The position numbers and the translations under genes are program-made. From Blattabacterium sp. (Cryptocercus punctulatus) str. Cpu (lineage in GTDB: Bacteria; Bacteroidota; Bacteroidia; Flavobacteriales; Blattabacteriaceae), in assembly GCF_000236405.1 (NCBI RefSeq), contig NC_016621.1:1-64000 (forward strand): 64,000 bases of DNA, written 5' to 3'. The notes beneath the pieces were generated by a model. It had not been told where the DNA came from. It did not search any database and saw only the letters and a program-made list of their open reading frames with translations. Positions within the stretch are counted from its first letter, which is position 1; every line of letters starts with the position of its first letter. This document shows, in pieces, positions 39,214 to 49,449 of this stretch.

Positions 39214-41010
39214 ATGCATAACATTCGGAATTTTTGTATTATTGCACATATAGATCATGGAAAAAGTACTTTAGCTGATCGGTTATTAGAATTTACAAAA
39301 ACAGTTCCAGAAGGATATAGACATCAATTACTTGATGATATGGATTTAGAACGAGAACGTGGTATTACTATTAAAAGTCATGCTATTCAAATGGAATATA
39401 AATATAAAAATAAAGAGTATAAATTAAATTTAATAGATACTCCAGGCCATGTAGATTTTTCCTATGAAGTATCACGTTCCATTGCAGCTTGTGAAGGAGC
39501 TTTATTAGTTGTTGATTGTACTAAAAGTGTACAAGCACAAACTATATCTAATCTCTATTTAGCATTAAAAAAAAATCTTTTCATTATTCCAATATTAAAT
39601 AAAATTGACTTATCTGAATCAAGATCTGAAGATGTTATAGAAGAAATTATAGAACTAGTAAAATGCAAATCGGAAGATATTATTTCTGTTAGTGCTAAAA
39701 ATGGATTTGGAATTAAGGAAGTTTTAGATAAAATTATTACACATATCCCACCTCCAAATGGAGATAGTAAAGCACCTTTACAAGCAATGATTTTTGATTC
39801 TTTTTATAATTCATTTACTGGAGTAATCGCTTATTTTAAAGTAAAAAATGGATTTATACAAAAAGGGCAAAAATTACGTTTTATGTCTACAGAAAAAATT
39901 TATTATGCTTATGAAATAGGGATTCTTAAATTAAAACGTATTTCTAAAAATAAGATTGAAGTAGGAGATGTAGGATATATCGTTTCTGGAATTAAGAATA
40001 CTTATGAAGTAAAAGTAGGAGATACGATTACTGATGCTAAAAATCCAGCTTTAAAATCTATCAGTGGATTTGAAGAAGTTAAACCTATGGTTTTTGCTAG
40101 TGTTTATCCTGTAACTTATGATAAGTATGAGGAATTACGTTCTGCTATGGAAAGATTGCAATTGAATGATGCTGCTCTTACTTTTAGTTCTGAATCTTCA
40201 CCTGCTTTAGGATTTGGATTTCATTGTGGTTTTTTAGGTATACTTCATATGGAAGTTGTGAAAGAACGTCTTGAACGTGAATATGGAATTACCGTAATCA
40301 TTACTATTCCTAATGTTTCTTATAAAGTTTTTATGAAAAAAAAATCGAATCAGGTTATTATTGTAAATAACCCTTCAGATTTTCCAGAAATGGAAAAAAT
40401 ACAAAAAATAGAGGAACCTTATGTTTTAGTTTCTGTTCTTACTAAAAAAAATTTCATAGGTAATGTGATATCTTTATGTATAGGAAAAAGAGGAAATATA
40501 ATTGGAGATCAACATCATTTAACCTCTAGTAGAATAAAAGTTACATTTGAAATTCCTTTATCTGAAATAATATTTGATTTTTATGATAAATTAAAAACAA
40601 TATCTAAAGGATATGCTACTTTTGATTACTATTTTTTAGATTATAGAAATTCTGATTTAAAAAAAATTACTGTATTAATTAATCATCAAAAAGTAGATGC
40701 TTTATCTCTTTTAGTACATAAAGAAAAAGCTTTTTTTATAGCAAAAAAAATATGTAAAGAGTTAGCAATTTTGATTCCAAAGCATCAATTTAGTATACCT
40801 ATTCAGGTTTCTATTTCTGGAAAAATTATTGCTAGAGAGACTATTAAATCTTTAAGAAAAAATGTAACTGCTAAATGTTATGGAGGGGATATTTCTAGAA
40901 AACGAAAACTTTTGGAAAAACAGAAAAAAGGAAAGAAAAAAATGCGTCAGATAGGAAAAGTTGAAATTCCTTCATCTACTTTTGTAAATTTTTTAAAAAT
41001 TAAAAATTAA
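39214..41010 (+). CDS. lepA: Elongation factor 4 (LepA)
   Basis: Ribosome-associated GTPase linked to back-translocation or initiation quality. The 598-aa product is full length, with the G domain (AHIDHGKSTLADRLLE, DTPGHVDF, NKIDL), domain II, and the LepA-specific C-terminal domain ending in AKCYGGDISRKRKLLEKQKKG. No frameshift is visible. LepA is dispensable in many bacteria, so retention is mildly notable. Confidence 0.97.
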   Translation: MHNIRNFCIIAHIDHGKSTLADRLLEFTKTVPEGYRHQLLDDMDLERERGITIKSHAIQMEYKYKNKEYKLNLIDTPGHVDFSYEVSRSIAACEGALLVVDCTKSVQAQTISNLYLALKKNLFIIPILNKIDLSESRSEDVIEEIIELVKCKSEDIISVSAKNGFGIKEVLDKIITHIPPPNGDSKAPLQAMIFDSFYNSFTGVIAYFKVKNGFIQKGQKLRFMSTEKIYYAYEIGILKLKRISKNKIEVGDVGYIVSGIKNTYEVKVGDTITDAKNPALKSISGFEEVKPMVFASVYPVTYDKYEELRSAMERLQLNDAALTFSSESSPALGFGFHCGFLGILHMEVVKERLEREYGITVIITIPNVSYKVFMKKKSNQVIIVNNPSDFPEMEKIQKIEEPYVLVSVLTKKNFIGNVISLCIGKRGNIIGDQHHLTSSRIKVTFEIPLSEIIFDFYDKLKTISKGYATFDYYFLDYRNSDLKKITVLINHQKVDALSLLVHKEKAFFIAKKICKELAILIPKHQFSIPIQVSISGKIIARETIKSLRKNVTAKCYGGDISRKRKLLEKQKKGKKKMRQIGKVEIPSSTFVNFLKIKN

Positions 41011-41014
41011 TTAA

Positions 41015-42468
<1,454 letters not shown>

Positions 42469-42497
42469 ATATACTCAATATAAAAAAAATATTTTTT

Positions 42498-43436
42498 ATG
42501 TCAAAAAAAATAATGAATTGTGTAATTATTGGATCTGGTCCTGCTGGATATTCAGCAGCTATATATTCCGCTCGTGCAGATCTACATCCTACCCTTTTTT
42601 TAGGATTTCAACCTGGTGGTCAATTAACAGTTACTACGGAGGTGGATAATTATCCTGGATTTCCAATAGGAATTAGTGGAAATGAACTTATGGAAAATTG
42701 TAAAAAACAAGCATTACGTTTCAATACTATTATTATTCATAAAACTATTACTGAAGTATATTTATCTAATCAGAAAGGTGGGGTACACTTTATTAATGTA
42801 GAAAATAAAGAAAATATAAAAAGTAAAGGTATTATCATAGCTACAGGTTCTCGTCCTAAATTTTTAGGGTTAGATAAAGAAAAAAAATTTATAGGACTTG
42901 GAGTTTCTTTTTGTGCTACTTGTGATGGGTATTTTCATAAAGGAAAAGATGTAGCAGTTGTAGGAGGAGGTGATACTGCTTTAGAAGAAGCTAGTTATTT
43001 ATCCAAAATTTGTAAAAATGTATATTTATTTGTTAGAAAAAATTATTTTAGAGCATCTAAAGCTTTACAAAATCGTATTCTTAAAAAGAAAAATATAAAT
43101 ATTTTTTTTTGTTATCAAGTGATAGAAATTATTGGAGATCGTTTTTTAGAAGGAATTAAAATAATGAATAATAAAGATAAAAATACTAAAATCCTTTTTA
43201 TTAGTGGTCTATTTATATCCATAGGTCATACTCCTAATACAGAATTATTTAAAAATCAACTTAATCTAGATAAAAATGGTTATATTATTGTAGAAAAAGG
43301 AGGTACTTCTACGAATAAACCAGGTGTATTTGCTGCAGGAGATGTTCAAGATCCTATATATCGTCAAGCTATTACTTCAGCTGGAACTGGATGTATGGCA
43401 GCTTTAGATTTGGAAAGATATTTATATTTATATTAA
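42498..43436 (+). CDS. trxB: Thioredoxin reductase
   Basis: FAD-dependent enzyme that reduces thioredoxin with NADPH. The 312-aa product has the FAD motif GSGPAGYSAAIYSARA, the redox-active CATCDG (near residues 138-143), the NADPH motif GGGDTALEEASYL, and the C-terminal FAAGDVQDPIYRQAITSAGTG. All functional residues are present. The gene sits between the HsdR-N-like protein and glyS. Confidence 0.97.
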   Translation: MSKKIMNCVIIGSGPAGYSAAIYSARADLHPTLFLGFQPGGQLTVTTEVDNYPGFPIGISGNELMENCKKQALRFNTIIIHKTITEVYLSNQKGGVHFINVENKENIKSKGIIIATGSRPKFLGLDKEKKFIGLGVSFCATCDGYFHKGKDVAVVGGGDTALEEASYLSKICKNVYLFVRKNYFRASKALQNRILKKKNINIFFCYQVIEIIGDRFLEGIKIMNNKDKNTKILFISGLFISIGHTPNTELFKNQLNLDKNGYIIVEKGGTSTNKPGVFAAGDVQDPIYRQAITSAGTGCMAALDLERYLYLY

Positions 43437-43466
43437 TTATTAAATATTTTTTATTTTTTTTTATGC

Positions 43467-44930
43467 ATGAAAGAAAATTATCATTTTTTCCATTTTTTAA
43501 TTTCCCATGCCAAAAATTATGGTTTTGTTTTTCCATCTAGTGAAATTTATGGAGGGGTACATGCTATTTATGATTATGGACAATATGGAATAGAATTAAA
43601 AAATAATATTAAAGAATATTGGTGGAAGTCGATGACTCAACTTCATGAAAATATAGTTGGTATAGATACTTCTATACTTATGCATTCTGATATTTGGAAA
43701 GCTTCTGGACATATTGAAAAATTTAATGATTTTTTAATTGACAATAAGGATTCTAAAAAAAGATATTGCCCTGAGATATTAATTAGAGAATATGTTAATT
43801 TAATGAATAATAAAAATAAAGGTCATTTAGTAAATATTCCTAAAGAAAAAATATTATTTCGAATGTATCAATCCTTAAAAAAAAAGGATTTATTAGATAT
43901 TAGGGTTTTAATTGATGAATTAAATATACCTGATCCAATATGTGGATCTCATAATTGGACAAATATTCGTTTATTTAATATGATGTTTAAAATTGAAGAA
44001 GAAAAAGGAAATTTATTATATCTTCGTCCGGAGACTGCACAGGGTATATTTTCTAATTTTTTAAATATAAAAAATTCTAGTAGAATGAAAATTCCTTTTG
44101 GAATTGCTCAAATAGGGAAATCATTTCGTAATGAAATTATTGCTAGAAAATTTATTTTTCGTATGCGTGAATTTGAACAAATGGAAATGCAATTTTTTAT
44201 TCTTCCTGAAGACGAAATGAAATGGTATGAATATTGGAAAAAAAATAGGTTAAAATGGCATTTAGAATTAAATTTAGGAAATAAAAAATATCAAATACGT
44301 GATCATGAACAACTTGCACATTATGCTAGTATCGGATCAGATATAGAATTTAATTTTCCTTTTGGATTTAAAGAAATAGAAGGTATACATTCTAGAAGAG
44401 ATTTTGATTTAAAACAACATGAGGAATTTTCAAAAAAAAAATTAAGAGTTTTTGGAAAAAAAAAGATGATTGGAAATTATATTCCTTATGTAATAGAAAC
44501 ATCCCTAGGTTTAGATCGTCTTTTTTTAGCTATATTTTATTCTTCTCTTAAAAAAGAAAAATTAGAAAATGGAAATGAACGGATTGTATTAAAATTTCCC
44601 CCTTATTTATCTCCTATAAAAGCAGCTGTATTTCCATTAGTTTTAAAAGATGGATTACCAGAAATTGCAAAACGAATATTTAATAATCTTAAAATGGATT
44701 ATCAACTAGTTTATGATCAAAAAAAATCTATTGGAAAACTTTATCGAAGACAAGATGCTATTGGAACTCCTCTTTGTTTTACTATAGATTATGATACTAT
44801 AAAAACAAATACAGTAACTATGAGAGATCGAGATTCTATGAAACAAAAAAGAATTTATATAAAAGATATTTCTAAAATTATAGAATATAAAACTGGAATA
44901 CGAAAAATTTTAAAAAAATTATCAATATAA
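43467..44930 (+). CDS. glyS: Glycyl-tRNA synthetase, homodimeric type
   Basis: Class II synthetase of the alpha-2 eukaryote/archaeal-like type found in Bacteroidetes, not the heterotetrameric GlyQ/GlyS type. The 487-aa product has FVFPSSEIYGG at the N-terminus, YLRPETAQGIFSNF, motif 2 with FRNEIIARKFIFRMREFEQMEM, motif 3 with ETSLGLDRLFL, and a C-terminal anticodon-binding domain (SPIKAAVFPLV; IGKLYRRQDAIGTP). It converges with pheT. Confidence 0.96.
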   Translation: MKENYHFFHFLISHAKNYGFVFPSSEIYGGVHAIYDYGQYGIELKNNIKEYWWKSMTQLHENIVGIDTSILMHSDIWKASGHIEKFNDFLIDNKDSKKRYCPEILIREYVNLMNNKNKGHLVNIPKEKILFRMYQSLKKKDLLDIRVLIDELNIPDPICGSHNWTNIRLFNMMFKIEEEKGNLLYLRPETAQGIFSNFLNIKNSSRMKIPFGIAQIGKSFRNEIIARKFIFRMREFEQMEMQFFILPEDEMKWYEYWKKNRLKWHLELNLGNKKYQIRDHEQLAHYASIGSDIEFNFPFGFKEIEGIHSRRDFDLKQHEEFSKKKLRVFGKKKMIGNYIPYVIETSLGLDRLFLAIFYSSLKKEKLENGNERIVLKFPPYLSPIKAAVFPLVLKDGLPEIAKRIFNNLKMDYQLVYDQKKSIGKLYRRQDAIGTPLCFTIDYDTIKTNTVTMRDRDSMKQKRIYIKDISKIIEYKTGIRKILKKLSI

Positions 44931-44942
44931 TATATTAATAAA

Positions 44943-47021
44943 TTAAAATATTCCTCTAATTTTTGCTCCTAATTTATTTTTTAAAAATTTTTCTATTTTT
45001 TTCATTAAATTATTAATAATAATATCGGTTAATGTTTTATTTTTACTTTCAAAAAAAAAACTTATAGTATAAGATTTTTTTGATTTTGGTATATTTTTTC
45101 CTTCATATAAATCACATATTTCTATTTTTTTAATTAAATTTTTTTCCATTGTTTTTATTAATTGATAAACTTTTTCGAATGGAATTTTTTTATCAATTAA
45201 TAATGATAAGTCTCTTTTTGCAGTAGGATATTTAGAATATGGAATAAAAATTATTTTTTTTTCTTGAACAAGAGAAATTAAATATTCCAAATCAATTTCT
45301 GCATAAAATATTTCTATATTTTTAGATATATTTTTTTGAATTTTTCCTAATTCTACAAGATTTTTATTTTTATATTTAATAGATATATTTTCTTTAAAAA
45401 TAGGATTAATAGTAGTTTCTTGAGTATAATAGTTAATTCCAATTCTTTGAAAAATTTGTTCTATAATTCCTTTTAAATAAAAAAATCCATAATTTTTATT
45501 TTCTATTATTTTTCTATTATTTTTTTCTATTTTTGATATAGCAATACTAAGACAGGTTTTTTCTAAAAATTGATGATTTTTTCTATAATAAATTTTTCCA
45601 ATTTCAAAAAATTTTATATTGTTACTTCCTCTATTATAATTATATTTTATACTATCTATTATTCCAAATAATAGAGTTGAACGCATTGAATTATAATATT
45701 TATTTATAGGGTTAATAATATTAATTAATTCTCTATCAAAAAAAGAATTTAATAAAGAAAATACTGAATTTTGATTTCTCATAGGAGAATTTATAATTTC
45801 TTGAAATCCATAATTTACTAACTGATTAAAAATAATTTTTTGTATTTTTTCTTTTGTTTTATAACAAAAATTAGGAATTGAATATATTTTTATTTTACTG
45901 GATTTTTTTATTTGGTTTATTCCATAAATACGTAATATTTCTTCTATTAAATCTATTTCTCTTTGTACATCTATTCGATAAGGTGGAACAAGAACTAATA
46001 ATGATTTTTCATTTTCTAAAAGAATTACAATTTCAAGTAATGATAAAATTTTTTTGATTTTTTTTTTACAGATATTTTTTCCAATAATATCCCTAATTTT
46101 TTTATAACGAAGTTGTATTTTTAATGGAAAAATTGGATTTGGATAAAGATCTACTATATCAGAACTTATTTGACATTTTATAATTTCTTTAAGAAGAGAT
46201 ACCATTCTTTGTAATGCATATACGGTTTGATTAGGATCTATACCTTTCTCAAATAGAAATCTATCATCGGTTTTTATTATATGTTTTATTCCAATAGAAC
46301 GAATGTAAATAGGGTTAAAATATGCACTTCCTAAAAAAATATTTTTTGTTTTTATACTAATATTTGAATTATAACTATTTATAATTCCAGCTATAGATAA
46401 AGGATTTTTTGTATCAGATATAATTAAATCTTTTTTATCTAATTCTTTTGTAAAATTATCTTCAGATTTAAAATAAGTATTATTTTTTGCATTTTTTATA
46501 ATTATTTTTTCTCCTTTTATTTGGTCAATATCAAAAACATGTATAGGTTGACCTAATTCATGCATCACAAAATTTTTTATATCTATTACATTATTAATAG
46601 ATTTTATTCCTATTGATTTTAATTGATCATTTAACCAATCTGGAGATGAATCTATTTTTATTTTAGAAAGAGCTATTCCAGAATATCTTCTACATTTTTT
46701 TTCTTCTTCAATCAATATTTTAAAACAATATTTGTTGAGATCTTTTTTGTAATTATTTATTATAGGTTTTGATAAAATAGGTTTATATCCACGATAACTT
46801 AAAATTGCATATAAATCTCGAGCAATTCCATAATGACTCATAGCATCGGAACGATTAGGTGGAAGATCTATATCTAGAATAGTATCTTCACTATTATTTT
46901 TTGTAGTAATTTTACTTATATTTTTTACCGATAATCCAATATCGGTTAATATATTCGATATTTTTTTCGAATTAAGATTAACGGAAATATATTTTTTAAG
47001 CCAATTATATGATATTCTCAT
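44943..47021 (-). CDS. pheT: Phenylalanyl-tRNA synthetase beta subunit lacking the OB-fold domain
   Basis: Beta chain of the (alpha-beta)2 enzyme charging tRNA-Phe. The 692-aa product begins with ISYNWLKKYI, but after about residue 45 it goes straight to DIDLPPNRSDAMSHYGIARDL. Normally a roughly 110-residue EMAP/OB-type tRNA-binding domain lies between these blocks, so that domain is missing. The B3/B4 editing region (about 110-290), the B5 domain and the C-terminal FDX-ACB domain (YPTAKRDLSLLIDK) remain. The frame is open throughout, so the gene seems functional. It overlaps the upstream dnaN by four bases. Confidence 0.94.
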   Translation of the reverse strand: MRISYNWLKKYISVNLNSKKISNILTDIGLSVKNISKITTKNNSEDTILDIDLPPNRSDAMSHYGIARDLYAILSYRGYKPILSKPIINNYKKDLNKYCFKILIEEEKKCRRYSGIALSKIKIDSSPDWLNDQLKSIGIKSINNVIDIKNFVMHELGQPIHVFDIDQIKGEKIIIKNAKNNTYFKSEDNFTKELDKKDLIISDTKNPLSIAGIINSYNSNISIKTKNIFLGSAYFNPIYIRSIGIKHIIKTDDRFLFEKGIDPNQTVYALQRMVSLLKEIIKCQISSDIVDLYPNPIFPLKIQLRYKKIRDIIGKNICKKKIKKILSLLEIVILLENEKSLLVLVPPYRIDVQREIDLIEEILRIYGINQIKKSSKIKIYSIPNFCYKTKEKIQKIIFNQLVNYGFQEIINSPMRNQNSVFSLLNSFFDRELINIINPINKYYNSMRSTLLFGIIDSIKYNYNRGSNNIKFFEIGKIYYRKNHQFLEKTCLSIAISKIEKNNRKIIENKNYGFFYLKGIIEQIFQRIGINYYTQETTINPIFKENISIKYKNKNLVELGKIQKNISKNIEIFYAEIDLEYLISLVQEKKIIFIPYSKYPTAKRDLSLLIDKKIPFEKVYQLIKTMEKNLIKKIEICDLYEGKNIPKSKKSYTISFFFESKNKTLTDIIINNLMKKIEKFLKNKLGAKIRGIF

Positions 47022-48160
47022 ATTATTATAGACATAATTAATATTAGAATTGATTCTTTTTTTTTTATATTAGAATATGGTCTAATAATACCGGTTTTAT
47101 TTGAATTACACAATTCAAAACTAATAAAATCTTCATTAAATGAAGATAATGCTTCTATTAAAAACTTAGAATTAAACCCCATTTTAATATATCCACCTTG
47201 ATACTTTTCATAAATAGATTTACATTGTATTTTTGAATAATTGGAAATAATAGGATCTTCTTCATAAATTTTTAATTTATTATTTTTTAAATAAAATCGA
47301 ATAAAACTGATTTTTTTTTTAGAAAAAATAGAAATTCTTTTAATAGAATTTAGAAATAATATACGATTAATAATGAATGATATATCTTTATTTTTAGGAA
47401 TTACAGAGTTAAAATCTGGATATTTTTCATTAATTAATCTACATAAAAAAAGTTTTATTTTAAAATTAAATTTAATTATATCAATTTTTTTATATTCAAT
47501 ATAAACAATACTTTTTTCGTGTTCTTCATTTAAAATATTTTGAAGTATCTGAAGAGATTTTTTATGTATAGTAAATTTAATGGAATAATTTAATCTAATA
47601 TTATATATGGTATATTTTACTAATTTATAAGTATCCGTAGCTACAAAAGTAGCTCCATATGGAGAAAAATGAAAAAAAACTCCATTTATAATGGGATTGA
47701 AATCTTTATTTGCAACAGCAAATAAAGTTTTTTTTAAAATTTTCAAAAGTATTTTTGAATATAGAAAAATTTTTTTCTTTTTTTTTATTACTAAAAAAGT
47801 ATTTAAATAGTTATTTATAGATTTAATTTCATTAGAGATACTAGGGATTGGGTAACTACCTTGTTTAGAATAAATATTAAGTATATTTTTTTCTTTTTTT
47901 ATTAGAAGAAAAGGCTCTTCAGGAAGGGTATTTAAAATATCTATCATTAATTTTGGATAAATAGCTATTTTTTCTTTTGATTTTTTTTTTACACATACTT
48001 TTATTTCTGTAGTAATAATGTTATTTTCTGAATCTGAAATTATAATGATCAATTTTTCTCCGAAAAGTTCAAAAAGAAAATATTCTGAATTATTTTTTAT
48101 AATTTTATGTAAAACATATAATTTTTGTAAAAGAGAAAAACTAGAAACAAAAAAATGCAT
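47018..48160 (-). CDS. dnaN: DNA polymerase III sliding clamp (beta subunit)
   Basis: Ring-shaped processivity factor for the replicative polymerase. The 380-aa product is the expected size and has the third-position clamp motifs ANKDFNPIINGVFFHF and FVATDTYKLVKY in the middle domain, and a C-terminal PYSNIKKKESILILIMSI matching the usual PxxxxxxxLMLVMPM end. It diverges strongly from textbook sequences. It is not next to dnaA; it leads pheT with a four-base overlap. Confidence 0.93.
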   Translation of the reverse strand: MHFFVSSFSLLQKLYVLHKIIKNNSEYFLFELFGEKLIIIISDSENNIITTEIKVCVKKKSKEKIAIYPKLMIDILNTLPEEPFLLIKKEKNILNIYSKQGSYPIPSISNEIKSINNYLNTFLVIKKKKKIFLYSKILLKILKKTLFAVANKDFNPIINGVFFHFSPYGATFVATDTYKLVKYTIYNIRLNYSIKFTIHKKSLQILQNILNEEHEKSIVYIEYKKIDIIKFNFKIKLFLCRLINEKYPDFNSVIPKNKDISFIINRILFLNSIKRISIFSKKKISFIRFYLKNNKLKIYEEDPIISNYSKIQCKSIYEKYQGGYIKMGFNSKFLIEALSSFNEDFISFELCNSNKTGIIRPYSNIKKKESILILIMSIII

Positions 48161-48186
48161 GTTATATTTTTTTTAAAACAGAATAA

Positions 48187-48260
48187 TAGCGTGAGGGGGA
48201 ATTGAACCCCCGACCTCTGGGATATGAATCCAACGCTCTAACCGTCTGAGCTATCACGCT
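48187..48260 (-). tRNA. tRNA-Met (anticodon CAT)
   Basis: A 74-base reverse-strand cloverleaf. The acceptor AGCGTGA pairs with TCACGCT; the D-arm is GCTC/GAGC; the anticodon arm is TTGGA-TTCATAT-CCCAG with anticodon CAT; the T-arm GGGGG-TTCAATT-CCCCC is perfect. The innermost anticodon-stem position pairs A with C, an apparent mismatch. It lacks the unpaired 1-72 ends of bacterial initiator tRNA, so elongator tRNA-Met is the likeliest identity, with tRNA-Ile2 as the alternative. CCA is not encoded. Confidence 0.9.
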
Positions 48261-48366
48261 TTATGTTTTTATAAATATAGAAAAAATTATAAATTTTATA
48301 AAAGAAATCTACAAAATATTAAAGTTAATCTATTTTTAGATTATAAAATAATACATTTTTAATATT

Positions 48367-49032
48367 ATGACTTTTGATTTAAGTGATTATAGAAAAATTT
48401 ATAAAAAAAATAATTTAATAGAATCTGATGTTCCATCGGATCCTTTAAAATTATTTCATAATTGGTTTCAAGAAGAAAAAAATATTCATAAAATACATAA
48501 AAAAATAAATGAAGAAACTAATGCTATGTCAATTTCAACTATAGGACAAGATGGAGTTCCTGAAACTAGAATTGTTTTGTTAAAGATGTATTCTCAAAAA
48601 GGTTTTATTTTTTATACAAATTATTATAGCTTAAAAGGAAGATCTATTCAAAAAAATCCAAAAGCATGTATTTCTTTTTATTGGCCAAATACAGAAAGAC
48701 AAATTATTATTCAAGGAGATATTCTAAAATTATCAAAAAATGAATCGGATGAATATTTTTATAAAAGACCAAAAAAAAATCAAATAGGATGTTGGGCTTC
48801 TAAACAAAGTGTAATTATACCATCTAAAGAATATTTATTGATTCAATATCAAAAATGGACTCATTTTTTTAAAATACACATGATAAAACGTCCTTTTTAT
48901 TGGGGTGGATATATCGTAAAACCTTATAAAATAGAATTTTGGCAAGGACAACCTAATAGACTTCATGATAGGTTAATTTATTATAATCTAGAAAAAAAAA
49001 ATAAATGGAAATTATATCGTTTATCTCCATAA
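48367..49032 (+). CDS. pdxH: Pyridoxamine/pyridoxine 5'-phosphate oxidase
   Basis: FMN enzyme that makes pyridoxal 5'-phosphate from the PdxJ product. The 221-aa product has DPLKLFHNWFQE near the N-terminus, PETRIVLLK, FYTNYYSLKGR, ERQIIIQGD and the C-terminal RLHDRLIY followed by WKLYRLSP, all family landmarks. With pdxJ at 19 kb it completes PLP synthesis, needed by SufS and SpeA in this window. It converges with the HU gene through a strong hairpin. Confidence 0.95.
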   Translation: MTFDLSDYRKIYKKNNLIESDVPSDPLKLFHNWFQEEKNIHKIHKKINEETNAMSISTIGQDGVPETRIVLLKMYSQKGFIFYTNYYSLKGRSIQKNPKACISFYWPNTERQIIIQGDILKLSKNESDEYFYKRPKKNQIGCWASKQSVIIPSKEYLLIQYQKWTHFFKIHMIKRPFYWGGYIVKPYKIEFWQGQPNRLHDRLIYYNLEKKNKWKLYRLSP

Positions 49033-49036
49033 CAAA

Positions 49037-49067
49037 GAAGATAAGGTGATTTTCTCACTTTATCTTC
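49037..49067. terminator. Bidirectional hairpin between convergent pdxH and HU gene
   Basis: A 13-bp inverted repeat, GAAGATAAGGTGA (49037-49049) against TCACTTTATCTTC (49055-49067), with one G-U pair and a five-base loop. It starts five bases after the pdxH stop and ends 13 bases before the HU stop. A run of A on the forward strand follows, which becomes a T run upstream of the hairpin on the reverse strand, so it is not a textbook intrinsic terminator in either direction. Its place between converging genes still suggests 3'-end formation for both. Confidence 0.6.
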
Positions 49068-49079
49068 ATGAAAAAAAAA

Positions 49080-49346
49080 CTACAAATTTGTTAGTTCGGC
49101 ACCTATTTTGAATTTAGCAACCTTTTTTCCTGGAATAAAAATTTTTTTTCCTGTTCTAGGATTAATTCCATTTCTTGGATTCCTTTCTATAACAGAAAAG
49201 GTTCCAAATCCAACTAAAGTAACTTTATCTCCTTTTTTTAGGGATTCAATTACGGTTTCAATAAATGCATCTGTAATATTTTTCGCTTTTATTTTTGTAA
49301 TCCCGGTTTTTTCAGCTATTGAATTCACCAATTCTGTTTTGTTCAT
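49080..49346 (-). CDS. hup: HU-family nucleoid DNA-binding protein
   Basis: Small histone-like protein that bends DNA. The 88-aa product starts MNKTELVNSIAEKTGITK and has the arm motif GFGTFSVIERNPRNGINPRTGKK split across the beta-ribbon, with the conserved proline and arginine of the intercalating tip. The length is normal. It is a single-gene unit with its own likely promoter about 60 bases upstream. Confidence 0.96.
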   Translation of the reverse strand: MNKTELVNSIAEKTGITKIKAKNITDAFIETVIESLKKGDKVTLVGFGTFSVIERNPRNGINPRTGKKIFIPGKKVAKFKIGAELTNL

Positions 49347-49404
49347 TATACAATTAATTTAATTTTAATTAACTATAAAACAACATTTTTATAATTAATG
49401 ATAG

Positions 49405-49412
49405 CAAATATA
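49405..49412 (-). promoter_or_regulatory. Possible Bacteroidetes -7 promoter box upstream of HU gene
   Basis: Reading the reverse strand, the octamer TATATTTG fits the TAnnTTTG -7 consensus of Bacteroidetes housekeeping promoters (established for Bacteroides and Flavobacterium). It lies about 60 bases before the HU start codon. I see no clear TTG or TTTG at the expected -33 spacing, and in AT-rich DNA such octamers arise by chance. Confidence 0.35.
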
Positions 49413-49449
49413 ATGGATAAATATGTATGACTGAGTAAAAATTTTTTTT

